Shown here: one piece after another, positions 28,563 to 40,500 of the stretch | Layout: each line of letters opens with the position of its first letter | Position numbering within the stretch: the first letter of the stretch is position 1 | Translations under genes and position numbers: made by a program | Origin: Microbacterium sp. Root180 | GTDB taxonomy: Bacteria; Actinomycetota; Actinomycetes; Actinomycetales; Microbacteriaceae | Assembly (NCBI RefSeq): GCF_001428485.1 | Contig: NZ_LMHS01000001.1 | Location: 248,404 to 312,403 of the forward strand | DNA length: 64,000 nt | Reading direction: 5' to 3' | Notes under the pieces: generated by a model | The model's input: only the letters and a program-made list of their open reading frames with translations | Told to the model about the DNA's origin: nothing | The model's database searches: none

Positions 28563-29381
28563 GTGCAGGTGACCAGGGTTCGCACGTATCCGGTGAAGTC
28601 GTTGGCCGGGTTCGACGTCGACGCCGCGACCGTCCAGCCGTGGGGGCTCGCCGGCGACCGTCGCTGGGGCGTCGTCGATCCCGACGGGGAGCCCATCACC
28701 GCCCGCGAGGCCAACGCGCTGCTGGGTCTGACGGCGGTGATCGGCGACGACGGTGCGCTGATGCTCGGCGACCGCGCCGGCGGTGCGCTGCGCATCCGCG
28801 AGCCGAGGGATGCCGCGCCCGTCTCGGTCGGTCACTCCCGGCAGGGCTCGGCTCTGCCGGCCGGTGCCGACGCCGACGACTGGGTGAGCGCGCGGATCGG
28901 CCGTCCGGCGCGCCTGGTGTGGCAGAGCGACCCGCGGGTGCGCACGGTCAACCCCGCGCACGGCGGGCTGCCGGGTGATCGCGTGTCGCTGGCGGACGTG
29001 GGCCCACTGCTGCTGGTGAGCGAGTCGTCGATGGCCCAGCTGAACCGCTGGACGGACGACGAGACGGCCGAGCTCGACATCCTGCGCTTCCGCCCGAACG
29101 TGAGCATCGACGGCGACCCCGATGACCCGTTCGCCGAGGACGCCTGGCCCTTCGTGACGCTCGGCGCCGTGCGCTTCCGCGTGAGCGGCGTGTGCGACCG
29201 GTGCGTCATGACGACGATCGACCCCGACACGCTCGCCCGCGGCAAAGAGCCGATACGGACCCTCGCGAAGCACCGGCGGTGGGACGGGAAGACGTGGTTC
29301 GGCGTGTGGCTCGTTCCCGACCTCGCCGCATCGCCTGACGCGGCCGTCGTGAGGGTCGGCGACGCGGTCCTCCCCGGCTGA
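28563..29381 (+). CDS. MOSC domain protein
   Basis: This 272-residue protein has an N-terminal MOSC beta-barrel domain (VTRVRTYPVKSLAGFDVDAA, then PWGLAGDRRWGVVD) and a C-terminal MOSC domain with RFRPNVSIDG and VCDRCVMTTIDPDTL, where the conserved Cys sits. Family members (YcbX/mARC-like) handle molybdenum-cofactor-linked reductions of N-hydroxylated compounds. Here a partner reductase is not adjacent. GTG 28563 is the start, in agreement with the family N-terminus. Confidence 0.9.
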   Translation: MQVTRVRTYPVKSLAGFDVDAATVQPWGLAGDRRWGVVDPDGEPITAREANALLGLTAVIGDDGALMLGDRAGGALRIREPRDAAPVSVGHSRQGSALPAGADADDWVSARIGRPARLVWQSDPRVRTVNPAHGGLPGDRVSLADVGPLLLVSESSMAQLNRWTDDETAELDILRFRPNVSIDGDPDDPFAEDAWPFVTLGAVRFRVSGVCDRCVMTTIDPDTLARGKEPIRTLAKHRRWDGKTWFGVWLVPDLAASPDAAVVRVGDAVLPG

Positions 29382-29692
29382 CCCTGGTCGAGGCGTTCGC
29401 TGCGCACACCGGGCTCCCGCACCTCTCGATCCCGTGGTCCGTGGTGGCGGGAATCGGCGTGGCGGGTTCCCGCCACGCCGAAAAAGGCTGGTCGTGTCGT
29501 GCACGGGTTGTGCATTCTGTCGCATATACGGTGTTGCTCGAGGCTTCCCCAGAGCCTCACACCTGCCGGCCCCCCGCTCGCCCGACTCTTCAGCGCGACG
29601 GATCTGGTAGGGGAAGCGGTCCGGATCACCCCCTGATTCCCGGACCGCTTCACCCTTTCTGCCGGTGCCTCGCCGGACTCATGCCCCGGGCG
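29382..29692. other. Intergenic region with two hairpins between convergent genes
   Basis: No gene is supported in these 311 bases. They contain a perfect 11-bp stem with a 2-nt loop (29456-29466 with 29469-29479) and a perfect 12-bp stem with a 15-nt loop (29613-29624 with 29640-29651). Either could terminate the convergent MOSC and peptidase genes, although neither has a strong T tract. Confidence 0.5.
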
Positions 29693-30370
29693 TCATGCTT
29701 CGGCGTTGAGGAGCTCCCACGTGCCCTCGGAGATGACGCGGATGCTGCCGTCCACCACGGCGATCGCCGTCTGCTCGTCGATGGCGTAGGCCGGGTGCCC
29801 GATCTTCGCCGCCCAGCGGTGCGCGGCCTCCGTCGTGTTCGACGTCCACCCGGGGTAGTCGAGGTGGGGGAAGATCGAGAAGTCGACGACGCCGAGCGTC
29901 TCGTCGGTGCCCCCGGGCTCCTGGTCGACGAACTCCGGACCGATGCGCGGAGTCATCACCATGCTGCCGGCGCTGACGCCCACCCACACCGTGTCGGGGA
30001 GCGACGGGAGCAGCGCGGCCAGGCCGGATCGCCGCATCCATCGCGCGAGGTAGACGGCTTCGCCGCCGTCGACCAGCAGTACGTCGGCGTCGCGGACCCA
30101 CGGAACCCAGCGGTCTTCGCCGATGCTCTCCAGCGCGGTGAGCTCGAGGACGCCGACCGATTTCCAGCCGAGGCCGACGAGGCTCTGCTCGCCGGGCCAG
30201 GCCGCCGCCGTCGACCTCCAGACCGACTGCGGCGAGCACGCGGGCTGACCCCACTGCGCCGTCGGGACGAAGAGCGCGTCGGACTCCTCGATGGGCTTGC
30301 CGAGCAGCTCGACGAGTGCCTCGCGGATCGATGCGTTGGTGATGCCGCCGGATGTGAGGAGGAGTTTCAC
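29693..30370 (-). CDS. Peptidase S51 family protein (dipeptidase E-like)
   Basis: This 225-residue protein of the PepE/cyanophycinase family has the nucleophile elbow VWVGVSAGSMVM, with the catalytic Ser in GxSAGS. Upstream is LLVDGGEAVYLARWM, matching the family's G-G-N/E region, and the N-terminus LLLTSGGITNASIREAL is typical of S51. It probably cleaves Asp-containing dipeptides in the cytoplasm. GTG 30370 overlaps the patatin-gene stop (GTGA), so the two are translationally coupled. Confidence 0.87.
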   Translation of the reverse strand: MKLLLTSGGITNASIREALVELLGKPIEESDALFVPTAQWGQPACSPQSVWRSTAAAWPGEQSLVGLGWKSVGVLELTALESIGEDRWVPWVRDADVLLVDGGEAVYLARWMRRSGLAALLPSLPDTVWVGVSAGSMVMTPRIGPEFVDQEPGGTDETLGVVDFSIFPHLDYPGWTSNTTEAAHRWAAKIGHPAYAIDEQTAIAVVDGSIRVISEGTWELLNAEA

Positions 30371-31167
30371 CGGTCGCCTTTCGTGAGGGGAGCGGGGTGC
30401 GTCGCGTCGAGCCGCGCGCCCATTGTGCCGAGGGCCGCGGTCGCCGCGCGACGGCCTTCGGCGATGAGACGGGGGACGTCCCGCATGGACCATTGCGCCA
30501 TGCGCTCCATCTCGGGCTGGATCAGCACCGTCGACGGGTCGGCGATGAGCTCGGAGATCTTCGTGCTCGTGCGCATCATCCGCACGTTCTCCCACTTCGC
30601 GTGCAGGTGCACGACGATCACGCGATCGGCGCCGAGCTTTCGGGCGGCCGAGTGCGGCACGTTGTCGACCATCCCGCCGTCGGCCAGCAGCCGGCCGCCG
30701 AGGCGCACCGGCGGGAGCAGGCCCGGCACGGCGATCGACGCCCGCAGGGCCGCACTCAGCGGACCGTGGTCGATCGTGACGGCCTGGCGCGTCCGCAGAT
30801 CGGTCGCGACCGCGCCGAACCGACGGGGGAGGTCTTCGATGCGGGGATCCTCGCCGAGCAGCCGGTGGATGGCGTCGGTGACGACGCGCGTATCGAGGAG
30901 TCCCCACCTCGGCTGGAAGGTCCAGGCCGCGATGCGGCTCCACCGGAAGCGGCGCGCGATCTGCTCGATCTCGGCACCGTCGAGGCCGGCGGCGAAGGCG
31001 CAGCCCACGAGCGCGCCGGAGCTGGTGCCCGTCACGACGTGGGGACGGATGCCGCGTTCCTCGAGCACCTGCAGCACCCCGACGTGCGCCGCGCCGAACG
31101 CGCCGCCACCGCTGAGCGCGATCCCGAGGCGGGTGTCGTCGGCGGGTGGAGTGGGGTCACGGGGCAC
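30367..31167 (-). CDS. Patatin-like phospholipase (RssA-like)
   Basis: This 266-residue patatin-family acyl hydrolase shows the glycine-rich oxyanion motif SGGGAFGAAH, the nucleophile motif GTSSGAL (GxSxG) and the catalytic Asp in LLADGGMVDNVPHSAARKLGAD. No signal peptide is seen, so it should act on cytoplasmic or membrane-inner-leaflet lipids. GTG 31167 is chosen; the frame remains open to 31263, but that part overlaps the probable promoter of the divergent surface-protein gene. Confidence 0.88.
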   Translation of the reverse strand: MPRDPTPPADDTRLGIALSGGGAFGAAHVGVLQVLEERGIRPHVVTGTSSGALVGCAFAAGLDGAEIEQIARRFRWSRIAAWTFQPRWGLLDTRVVTDAIHRLLGEDPRIEDLPRRFGAVATDLRTRQAVTIDHGPLSAALRASIAVPGLLPPVRLGGRLLADGGMVDNVPHSAARKLGADRVIVVHLHAKWENVRMMRTSTKISELIADPSTVLIQPEMERMAQWSMRDVPRLIAEGRRAATAALGTMGARLDATHPAPLTKGDR

Positions 31168-31247
31168 GTCGTGAACGTACCACCGGGCTGTGACGGTCGT
31201 GCGGGCACGGAGCTGTGCAAAAACTGAGGGAGCGCGGAGGGTTTTTG

Positions 31248-31356
31248 TTGGCGCGATCACCAATATTCAGTACGGTAAGGAGCACTGTGCACTTCCTGGA
31301 AGTGCTCTGCATTCGGGGGAATGCAGGTCGGGGGACCCGAAATCTGATGTCCCGAC
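31248..31356 (+). promoter_or_regulatory. Promoter and structured leader of the giant surface-protein gene
   Basis: Within a 356-base gene-free gap (31168-31523), TTGGCG (31248-31253) and TACGGT (31271-31276) form a -35/-10 pair with exactly 17 bp between. Downstream come a 17-nt palindrome GCACTTCCTGGAAGTGC (31289-31305), a 7-bp stem-loop (31308-31314 with 31319-31325) and a third possible stem (31327-31332 with 31351-31356). The octamer TCGGGGGA occurs at 31313-31320 and 31328-31335. This could be an RNA leader or a regulator-binding array. The remaining bases to 31523 show no further recognisable element except an AGGA before the start codon. Confidence 0.5.
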
Positions 31357-31523
31357 TGTGCTCTCCGAGTGACGGATGCTGCGCGTCCCAGCCGCGCGGC
31401 AGTGGACATACTCGGCTGCGCTCGCCCGCGGCTGCCCGATGAAGGCCGGACGGCGCTCGCTCGCGCGCGCCGTGGGCCTTCGTCGGCAAGCCTCGGCACG
31501 TTCGGCGACGAAACAGGACGCAG

Positions 31524-34500
31524 ATGACGCACCACCCCGCAGCAGCCCGTGATACCCGTGCCGGCCGATTCCGCCGGCTGACCGCGGCTGCGACCGTGGC
31601 GGTGCTCGCCGTCGGCATGGCCGTGGCCCTTCCGCTGACGGCGGTCGCGGCACCGCCTGTCGCGTCGGACGGCGGCGGCTTCACCGGCATCGACGTGTCG
31701 GCCGGAGCATCCAATGTGCTCGCCTCGGGCAACGGCCAGGTCAGCATCGACGCGTCCAACGTCGCCGGCGTGGAGCTGTACAACGCCACCGCGGTCGCGA
31801 TCCTGCCCGTCGGCGTCACCTATGTGCCCGGCTCGTCGCTGCCCGGGGCTCCGAACGCCGTCGGCGACCCGCTCATCCGCACCTACATTCCTGACCCGGC
31901 CGAGCCGACGGTGACGGCCCAGCTGCTGCAGTGGGCGAACGTCGCCGACCTGCCGGTGGGTGCGGACCTGACTCTCTCCTTCGACCTCGTCGCCGACAAC
32001 GCCCTCTACCCGGTCGGCGCGAGCTTCACGGTCGACGTGGGCGTCTATGCGAACACGAACGAGCGGATCGTTCCGGTGGTGACGATCCCCACCGACGGAA
32101 CGCCGCCCGTCGTCACGCGCGCGACGCACGGCGGCGACGACACGGAGACGCTGACGATCAGCGCCATCCGGCTGACGAAGCGCAACCTCGAGGCCGAAGC
32201 CGAGGTCTACCGCGGGCCGGCCAACGCCACCCGCTACGAGCTCACCGTGGTCACCGCCGACGAAGCCGGCACACAGGGTGCGGTCGTCACCGACCTCGTG
32301 CCGGCGCAGTTCCAGGTGACCGACTGTGCGCTGGGCGACGTCGCGTGCACCTCGGAGATCGTCGAGATCGACGGCGAGACCTTCACCCGCCTCACATGGG
32401 ATCTCGGCGCCATCCCCGCCGAAACCACCGTCCGACTGGAATACCGGGCGTTCGTCGGACTGCAGGAGATCACCGCGCCTGACGGCGTCGCCGACGGCGC
32501 GCCCACGCGCCCCGGCCCCACCGGCACGAGCATCGAGAACACGGCGCAGGTCACCGGAACCTACGGCGGCTCCGTCGTCGAGGGCGGGTCCGCCGAGGTC
32601 ACGGCGACAGCCGACGCGACGGTGCGACTGCTCGACGTCGGTGTGGTGAAGTCCGTCGCCGCCGGTGAGTTCACCGCCGGCGGCACGACGAGATTCACCC
32701 TCGCCCTCCGCACCAGCCAGTACGTCACCACCGGCGACGTCGTCGTCACCGACGCCCTGTCCGACGGACTGTGCCCCGTCGTGCCGGCCGGTGTCCCCAC
32801 CACGGGAGCGTGGCCCGCGGAGTGCCCAGCGCCCGGGAGCACTGCCGACACGGTCGTCGGAGGGACGATGACGAACGTCGTCGCCAACGCCGACGGCACG
32901 TTCGTCGTGACCTTCGCCGTTCCCGGCGGCACGCTGGCGGCGGATGCCGATACCGCGATCGTCTACACCGCCTACATGCGGGCGGCCTACCAGGACGGGT
33001 CGCCCACCTCGACCGGTGACGTCGTCACGAACGAGGTGGAGGTGGAGGGGACCACCAGCCCCGCCGCCGGCAACACCGTCGACACGGGCGACGTCGAGTC
33101 GAGCAACGGCTCCTCGGCCTCGCTGGCCACCTCCGACCTGTCGATGTCGAAGACGGTGTGGAGCAACCCCGACCGGCAGGCGATCACCGGCGCGGGCGGC
33201 GTGGGCGGCGTGACGTGCGCGACGGCACCCGCGGGGGAGTACGTCGCGAGCGACGGCCCGCGTCTGCAGCTCGGCGACCTCGCCTGCTTCCGCATCCGGA
33301 TCGACTTCACCAGCGGCGCCTCCACCCGCAACCCGATCCTGGCCGACTTCCTCCCGCCGGGAACGGAGTTCGTCGCGTGGGCGGAGGGTCCCGGCAACAC
33401 CGCCGACGCCGAGCGCGTCACCACGGGCGCGCGGTGGCTGCTCGGCACCCCCAACCCGGACGGCTCGCGCTACGTGCCCGGGGGCGGGGTCTCCGTCATC
33501 GACATCCTCGCCAGGGTCACGGCGGTTCCCGGTGCCGGCGACGACATCGACATCACCGGAAATCTCGCCAAGCTCCGCTACGTGAGCAGCGAGGGAACGG
33601 TGCGCGCGGCGCGCGACGAGGTCGACCTCTCGCTGGCCCCCACCGTGCCGCTCGGGCTCGACAAGCGCGTGAACGGCGCCGCCAGCGCCGCCGTGCAGGA
33701 GGGGCAGTCGGCCACCTTCACCATCGGTGTCACCCACCAGGGCACCGCGGCCGACGGCAACGCCTATCCGCTCAGCAGCGCGACCGTGTGGGATGCGCTG
33801 CCCGCGGGCTTCGAGTGCGCAGACATCACCGCGAGCACCCCGGCATCCACGTCCTGCGCGACGTCGACGACGGGTCCGACGAGCGGACGCGACGTCGTCG
33901 TGTGGAACCTGAGCGCAGCGGCGCTCGGCGCCGACGGCCTGCTGACCGCCGGCGAGACCGTCACCGTGACCTACAGCCTCACCATTCCGACCCCGCTGTC
34001 GATCTCCTCGTCGCACACCAACGAGGCGGCGGTCACGCTCTACACGGCCCCGACGACCGACGGCACACCGGATTCCGCGGGCGACGTGTCCTTCTTCCCG
34101 GAGAACGACCTCGGCGCCAATCCCGGCATCACCCCGAACGCGCCCGAGGCGAGCGACACCGCGACGGTGACCCTCGCCGACGCGAACGTGGCCAAGCAGG
34201 TGGCCGCCACCGGGGTGAACGGCCCCGGCAACAGCGCCCTGACGCAGGCGACGATCGGCGAGTCGGTGAGCTACGCGTATACCGTCACCATCCCCGCCCG
34301 CACCAGCGTGTTCTCGGGCATCCTCGACGACGGCCTGCCCACCGGCGGGCTTCTCGTGCAGACCGGTGACCCGACCCTCACGACCTCGCCCGCCGGCATC
34401 GCCGTCGGCGCGGGATGCACGGCGGATGCCTCAGAGTTCCGACTCTGCGACGACGGCACCCTCCGCTTCCCGACGACCTGGACGAATTCGACCGCGACTC

Positions 34501-37500
34501 CCGCGGTGTTCACGGTGACGCTGCCCACGCGCGTCGTCGACGTCGCCGGCAACATCCACGGCACGTCGATCCCCAACACGGCGACCTTCCGCAGCGCCCT
34601 CACCGTGAACGGCAGCCTCACCCAGCGGGGCACGGCCTCGGCATCCATCGCGGTCGTCGAGCCTTCCGCCGCACTGGCCAAGACGTCGTCGGCGACCGCC
34701 GTCGCGGGCGGCTCGACCGTCAACTACACCCTCACGGCGACCAACGCGGCCGGCCGGCCGCCGCTGTTCGACGGTGTCGTCGTAGACTGCGTGCCCGCCG
34801 CCCTCGCGGTCGGCACCCTGCCGGGCGCGATCGCCGGGCCGGTCGCCGGCACCGGATCCAACGGCTGCCCCACGGGGACCCAGCGGCTGACGTGGACGCT
34901 CTCGGGACCGCTTCTGGCGGGCGTCGCACAGTCGATCCAGTACCCGGTGACGGTCCCGACGGGCGCCGCGTCGGGACAGCAGTACACCAACAACGCCACC
35001 CTCTCCGGTTCCTCCGTGCAGGGAGCGGTGACCGGCGAGCGGACCTACCAGGCGCTCGCGTCACGGACGATCACCGTCAACCGCGCTTCGCTCGTGAAGA
35101 CGACGTCCAGCGCGACCGTCGTCCCCGGCCAGAGCATCACCTGGACGGTCACCGCGACCGTCCCCGCCAATGTGCAGCTGTTCAACGCGGCCTTCGTCGA
35201 CGTGATCCCGACGCCGTTCGGCAACGCGGCCGCGGTGACGTCGTGGTCGGTCTCGTGCGGCGGCGGCGACGCGGCCTGGATCGGCGACTGCCTGCCGGCG
35301 ACCCTCCTGACCGCGAGTCCTGCGAGCAACCTCGGCGTGTACCTCGGCAACATCGCCCCGGCGGCCGCCTCGCGCACGGTCACCCTGACGCTCACGACGC
35401 GCCTGCCCGCGAACACCACGTCGGTGCAGGGCGCGAACCTCACGAACACGGCGCAGTTCCGCTGGAACTACACCGCGCAGACGCCGCCGACCGCGACCAA
35501 CGCGACGTGGAGCACCAACGTCAGCGCCAGCGCGGTGACACAGGTCCGCGACCCCCAGGTCACGGTCACGAAGGCGGTGAGCACCGCGCAGCCGGCTCAG
35601 GGCGAGACGTTCACCTACACCGTGACCGCGGTCACCACCGCGGGCACCCGCAACGTCCCGGCCTTCAACGTCGCGATCGTCGACACCGTGCCCGCGGGAG
35701 TGGTCCCGCTCGATGCGGCCGGCGACCCGCTCGCGAACGGCGGCAGCACCGTGAGCGGAGGGGTGTGGAACTCCACCGCCCGCACGCTCACCTGGACGGT
35801 CGCCACGCTCGCGCCCGGGGCGGCGAACACCGTCACCCGCACGTATCCCGCGCGACTTGCACCCGCGTCGAGCCTCACCGGCGCCGCGCTCACCAACTCC
35901 GTGCGGCCCCAGTCGTGGACGTCGCTCGACTCGGCCGGCAAGACCTACGGACCGGGCACGGCGGCGACGGCGACCGTCACGCCGCAGTTCCCGCTCATCG
36001 CCACCGCCAAGGCCCAGGTCTCACCGGCCAACCCGGTGTACATCGGCCAGGAGGTGTCGTTCCGTCTCGAGCTCACGAACACCGGCGGGGGAGCCGCCGC
36101 GTCGCTCGACGCCGTCGACACCCTCCCCGCGGGCTGGACCTATGTGGCCGACTCCGCCGCCGTCACGGTGCGCACCGGGAGCGCGGTCGCCGTCGAGCCG
36201 ACGATCACCGGCCAGACGCTCCGCTGGAACGACGTGGGCGGGAGCTCCGTCGACCTGCTCGCCAACGAGCGCATCGTCGTCACCTACCGTGCGGTCGCCG
36301 GTCCGTCCGCCCAGGTCGGCCTGAGCGTGGCGCACACCAACACCGCCGTCGCCGCCGATGTCACCGATGCGACCGGAGGCACGTCCTACAACGGCGGCGC
36401 CGGCAGCTACATCGGCGCCTCCGGCACGGCCACGGCGCGGATCGCCGCGGCGGACCTGCGCATCACCAAGACCGCGAACGACGACTTCGTCGCGGGCGGA
36501 TCGGGCACCTACACGCTCACGGTCACGAACGCGGGACCGGATGCCGCCACCGGCGTCACCGTCGTCGACACCGTCACCGCTCCGACCGGCGTCACCGTCG
36601 TCGGCGCCACGGGAACCGGCTGGTCGTGCTCGGCGCCGTCCGACGGTTCGATCACGTGCACACGCACGAACGCCGCCGACACACTCGCGTCGGGCGCTTC
36701 CTGGACGCTCACGGTCACGGCTGCGGTCGCGGCATCCGTCGTCGACGGCACGCAGATCCCGAACACGGCGACGGTCTCGGCACGCACCGAGGATCGCACC
36801 CCCGGCAACAACAGCGCCTCGGCGACGGCGACGGTGAGGGCGCAGGCCGACCTCGCTGTCACCAAGACGCCGACGCGCACGACCGCCACCGCCGGAACGG
36901 CGCTCGGCTGGACGATCTCGCTCGTCAACCTCGGACCATCGGTCTCGCGAGGATCCGCCGGGTCGCCGATCGTTCTCACCGATGTTCTTCCGTCCGCGGT
37001 CACCGGTGTGCAGGTGGGCACTGTCACGGACGGCGTGGACTGCGAGATCACGGGCGGAACGCTCACCTGTGAGGTGCCCTTCGACCTCGCCGTCGGCGAC
37101 GGCGTCTCGGTCGCCTTGGACGGGACGATCGCCTCGTCTGCGGCACCCGGCTCCACGATCAGCAATACCGCGCGGGTCACCCCGGTGACCACCGATCCTG
37201 TCGCCGGCAACAACTCGTCGACCGCCACGACCACCGTCGACGTGGTGGAGGCGCTGTCGGTCTCCAAGAGCATCATCGCGCCGCAGCCGCCCGTGGTGGT
37301 GCCCGGGCAGACACTCACCTACCGCATCGCGGTGACCAACGCCGGGCCGTCGGACGCCCGTGGGGTGACCGTGCTCGACGACCTCCCGGTGGGCTTGACG
37401 TTCTCGTCCATCGTCGCGGGCGGGTCAAGCTGGACGGCGACGGCCCAGGGCGGCGACATCCTGTTCATGCTCTCGGGCAACCTCGCCGCCGGCGCGTCGA

Positions 37501-40500
37501 CGCAGTTCGACTTCGTCGCGACGGTCGGCGCGGGCGTCATCGGCGACCTCACCAACACGGCCGTGGTGTCATCCACGTGGCGGGCGAACCAGGACACCGC
37601 GTCGGTCACGACGGGATCCACCGCCTCCTCCGACCTCGCCCTCACCAAGACCGTTGATGCGGCAGAGATCGTCGCGGGCGGCGACACCGCGGCGACCTAC
37701 ACGCTGTCGGTGGTCAACCTCGGACCGTCCGACGCCGTCGGGTCGATCACCGTGACCGACCTGCTTCCTGCCGGTATGAGCCTGGTCGACGCGCCCCCGG
37801 CAGGGTGCGAGGTGACCGAGGTGTCGGGACGCGTGCAGGTCCAGTGCGACAAAGCAGACGGACTGGATGTCGCGGAGGACCCGTGGACCATCGAGCTGCC
37901 CGTTCTCGTCGACGCCGACGTCACCGATTCGGCGCTCACGAACAGCGCGACCGTCACCTCGCCGACGCCCGACCCCGACCTGACGAACAACACCGACACC
38001 GCCGCACTGCCGGTCCTCCAGCGCGCCGCGCTCACCGTCACCAAGGAGGCCGCGCCGACGGTCGTCGCCGGCGAGCAGGTCACTTGGACGGTCACGGTCG
38101 CCAACGACGGCCCGTCCGACGCGCAGGCCGTCACGCTGACCGACGACCTCGACGATCGCCTGACACTCGTGAGCGCCGAATCCGAGACCGACAGGGTCGA
38201 CTGCACCGGCACGACCGAGGTGGTCTGCACCATCGGCACGCTGCCCGCCGGGGAATCGGTCGTCATCGAGATCGTCGCCACCGTGGCCTCGTCGGTGCCC
38301 GACGGAACCAGCATCCCGAACACCGCTTCCGCACAGTCGACGACGATCGACCCGGTCACGGGTGAGCCCGCGACCGCCGAGGGCGAGGACGCCGTCGAGG
38401 TGATCGCCGTGACGGCGCTGACCCTCGTGAAGCAGGCCGTCGAAGACGTGGTCGACGCCGGCGATGTGGCGTCGTTCACGTTGCGCCTCGTCAACGACGG
38501 GCCGTCGGATGCCGCAGACCCGGTCACGATCGTCGACACGCTGCCCGCGGGCATGACCTACCTCGCCGCGTCGACGTCCGGCGGACCGGGCGCGTGGGAC
38601 TGCGTCATCGACGGACAGGTGCTCACGTGCGAGCTCACCGACGAGGGCGATGTCGTCACGCTGGCGGCGGGCGCGACCGCACCGCTGCTCGCCGTGTCGG
38701 CGACGATCGGCGCGGACCAGAGCGCCGGTACGCTCACCAACACCGCTGTGGCGTCGTCGCCGTCCTCGCCCGACGGTGCGGAGGACGAGGCACCCGTCAC
38801 GGTCGTCACGCACGCCGATCTGGAGCTTGTCAAGTCGCACGACCCGAGCGCCGTGCCCACGGCCGGCCTTCCGTTCGAATGGACGCTCGCGGTGACGAAC
38901 CACGGTCCGTCGGACTCGGTCGCGACGGCCGATGACCCGATCCTCGTGCGCGACACGCTGCCCGAGGGTGTGACCCTCGCGGGAACGCCTGCGTCCGGCG
39001 GTGTCGACACCGTGTGCACGGTGGTCGATCCCGGCGCCGATCCCCAGGTGGTCGAGTGCGAGCGCACGACGACGCTGCCGACGGGGGAGACGCTCGAGCT
39101 GACGCTCGCCGTCGACATCGCCGAGACGGCGTCCGGTGCCCTCACCAACACGGCGACGGTCTTCCCGGGACTCACCCCGCAGCCCGACGGCAACCCGTGG
39201 CCCGACACCGACACGGACACGATCACGGTCATCGAGGTCGCCGACCTGTCGATCGAGAAGGAGACCGTCACCGATCCGGTGGTGGCCGGTGGCGCGATCT
39301 CCTGGACCGTGACCGTCCGCAACCTCGGTCCGTCCGACTCCGACGCGTCGCCCGCAGCGCCGATCACCGTCGTCGACACGCTGCCCGCCGGCGTCACGGG
39401 GGCGACCGCCTCCGGCGAGGGCTGGGACTGCACGCCGCTCGCGCTCACCGACGATGGGCGTGAGCAGGTCGAGTGCACGCGCGACACGACGCTGCTGGTC
39501 GAGGCTGCGCCCGAGATCACGGTGACGGGCGTCGTCTCGGCATCGGTGCAGGGCTCGATCACGAACATCGCCGTGGTCACGCCTGGGCTCACGCAGCAGC
39601 CGCAGGACGGCCCCGGACCGGACGAGGCGACCGCGACTGACGAGGTGACCGAGAGTGCCGATCTGGCGCTCACGAAGACGATCGCCCGCACCATCACCGC
39701 GGGTGGGACCGGCGAGTACCGGCTCAGCATCGTCAACCTCGGCCCGTCCGACGCGCGGGGCGTCGTCATCACCGACACGCTTCCCGCCGGACTGAGCTAC
39801 GCCGGGATCGCCGTCTCGACGGACGGCTTCACATGGAGCTGCGAGCCCGACGAGATCGAGCCGACCACCGTCGTCTGCGACCTCGCCGAGCCGATTCCGG
39901 CCGGTGAGACGATCGTGCTCGATGTGACGGTCGACGCGGAGTCCCAGTTGGAGGGCGACCTCGAGAACACTGCCGTCGTGAGCGCGGCCACCCCCGATCC
40001 CGACCTCGAGAACAACTCGTCGTCGGTATCCGGCACGGTGAGCGAGCTCGCCGATCTCGCGATCGTCAAGCAGGCGGTCGGAGAACCGCGGGTGGGGGAG
40101 CAGTTCAGCTACACGCTGACGGTGACCAACGCCGGGCCCTCGGATGCTCGTGGCATCGTGATCGAGGATGCCGTGCCTGCGCAGCTCACCGTCGACGCGA
40201 TCGACGCGGGTACCTGGACGTGCGCCGTGGTTCCCGCCGAAGGGGCGCCCACGGACATCACGTGCCTCCGGCCGCAGCTCGCGTCGGGCGGCACCGCGCC
40301 GGTGATCACCGTCACCGTCACGGTGCTCCCCGCGGCCTACCCGGCCGTGTCGAACACCGCGACCGTCACGGCGGCCACGCCGGAGGATCCGGACACGCTC
40401 GCCGACAACACGTCGACGGTCACCTCCACCGTCCCCGCGCTCAGCAGCCTGTCGATCACGAAGGAGCTCACCTCGACGCTGTACGCCGGCTTCACCGGGG

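Noticed and set aside
29456-29479. Classical intrinsic terminator for the MOSC gene
   Set aside because: The stem is perfect but lies 75 bases past the stop and is followed by A-rich, not T-rich, sequence on the + strand, so it was listed only as a hairpin.
31257-34016. 919-residue − strand open frame opposite the surface-protein N-terminus
   Set aside because: It is antisense to the signal peptide and first repeats, has no recognisable domain, and would run across the promoter region.
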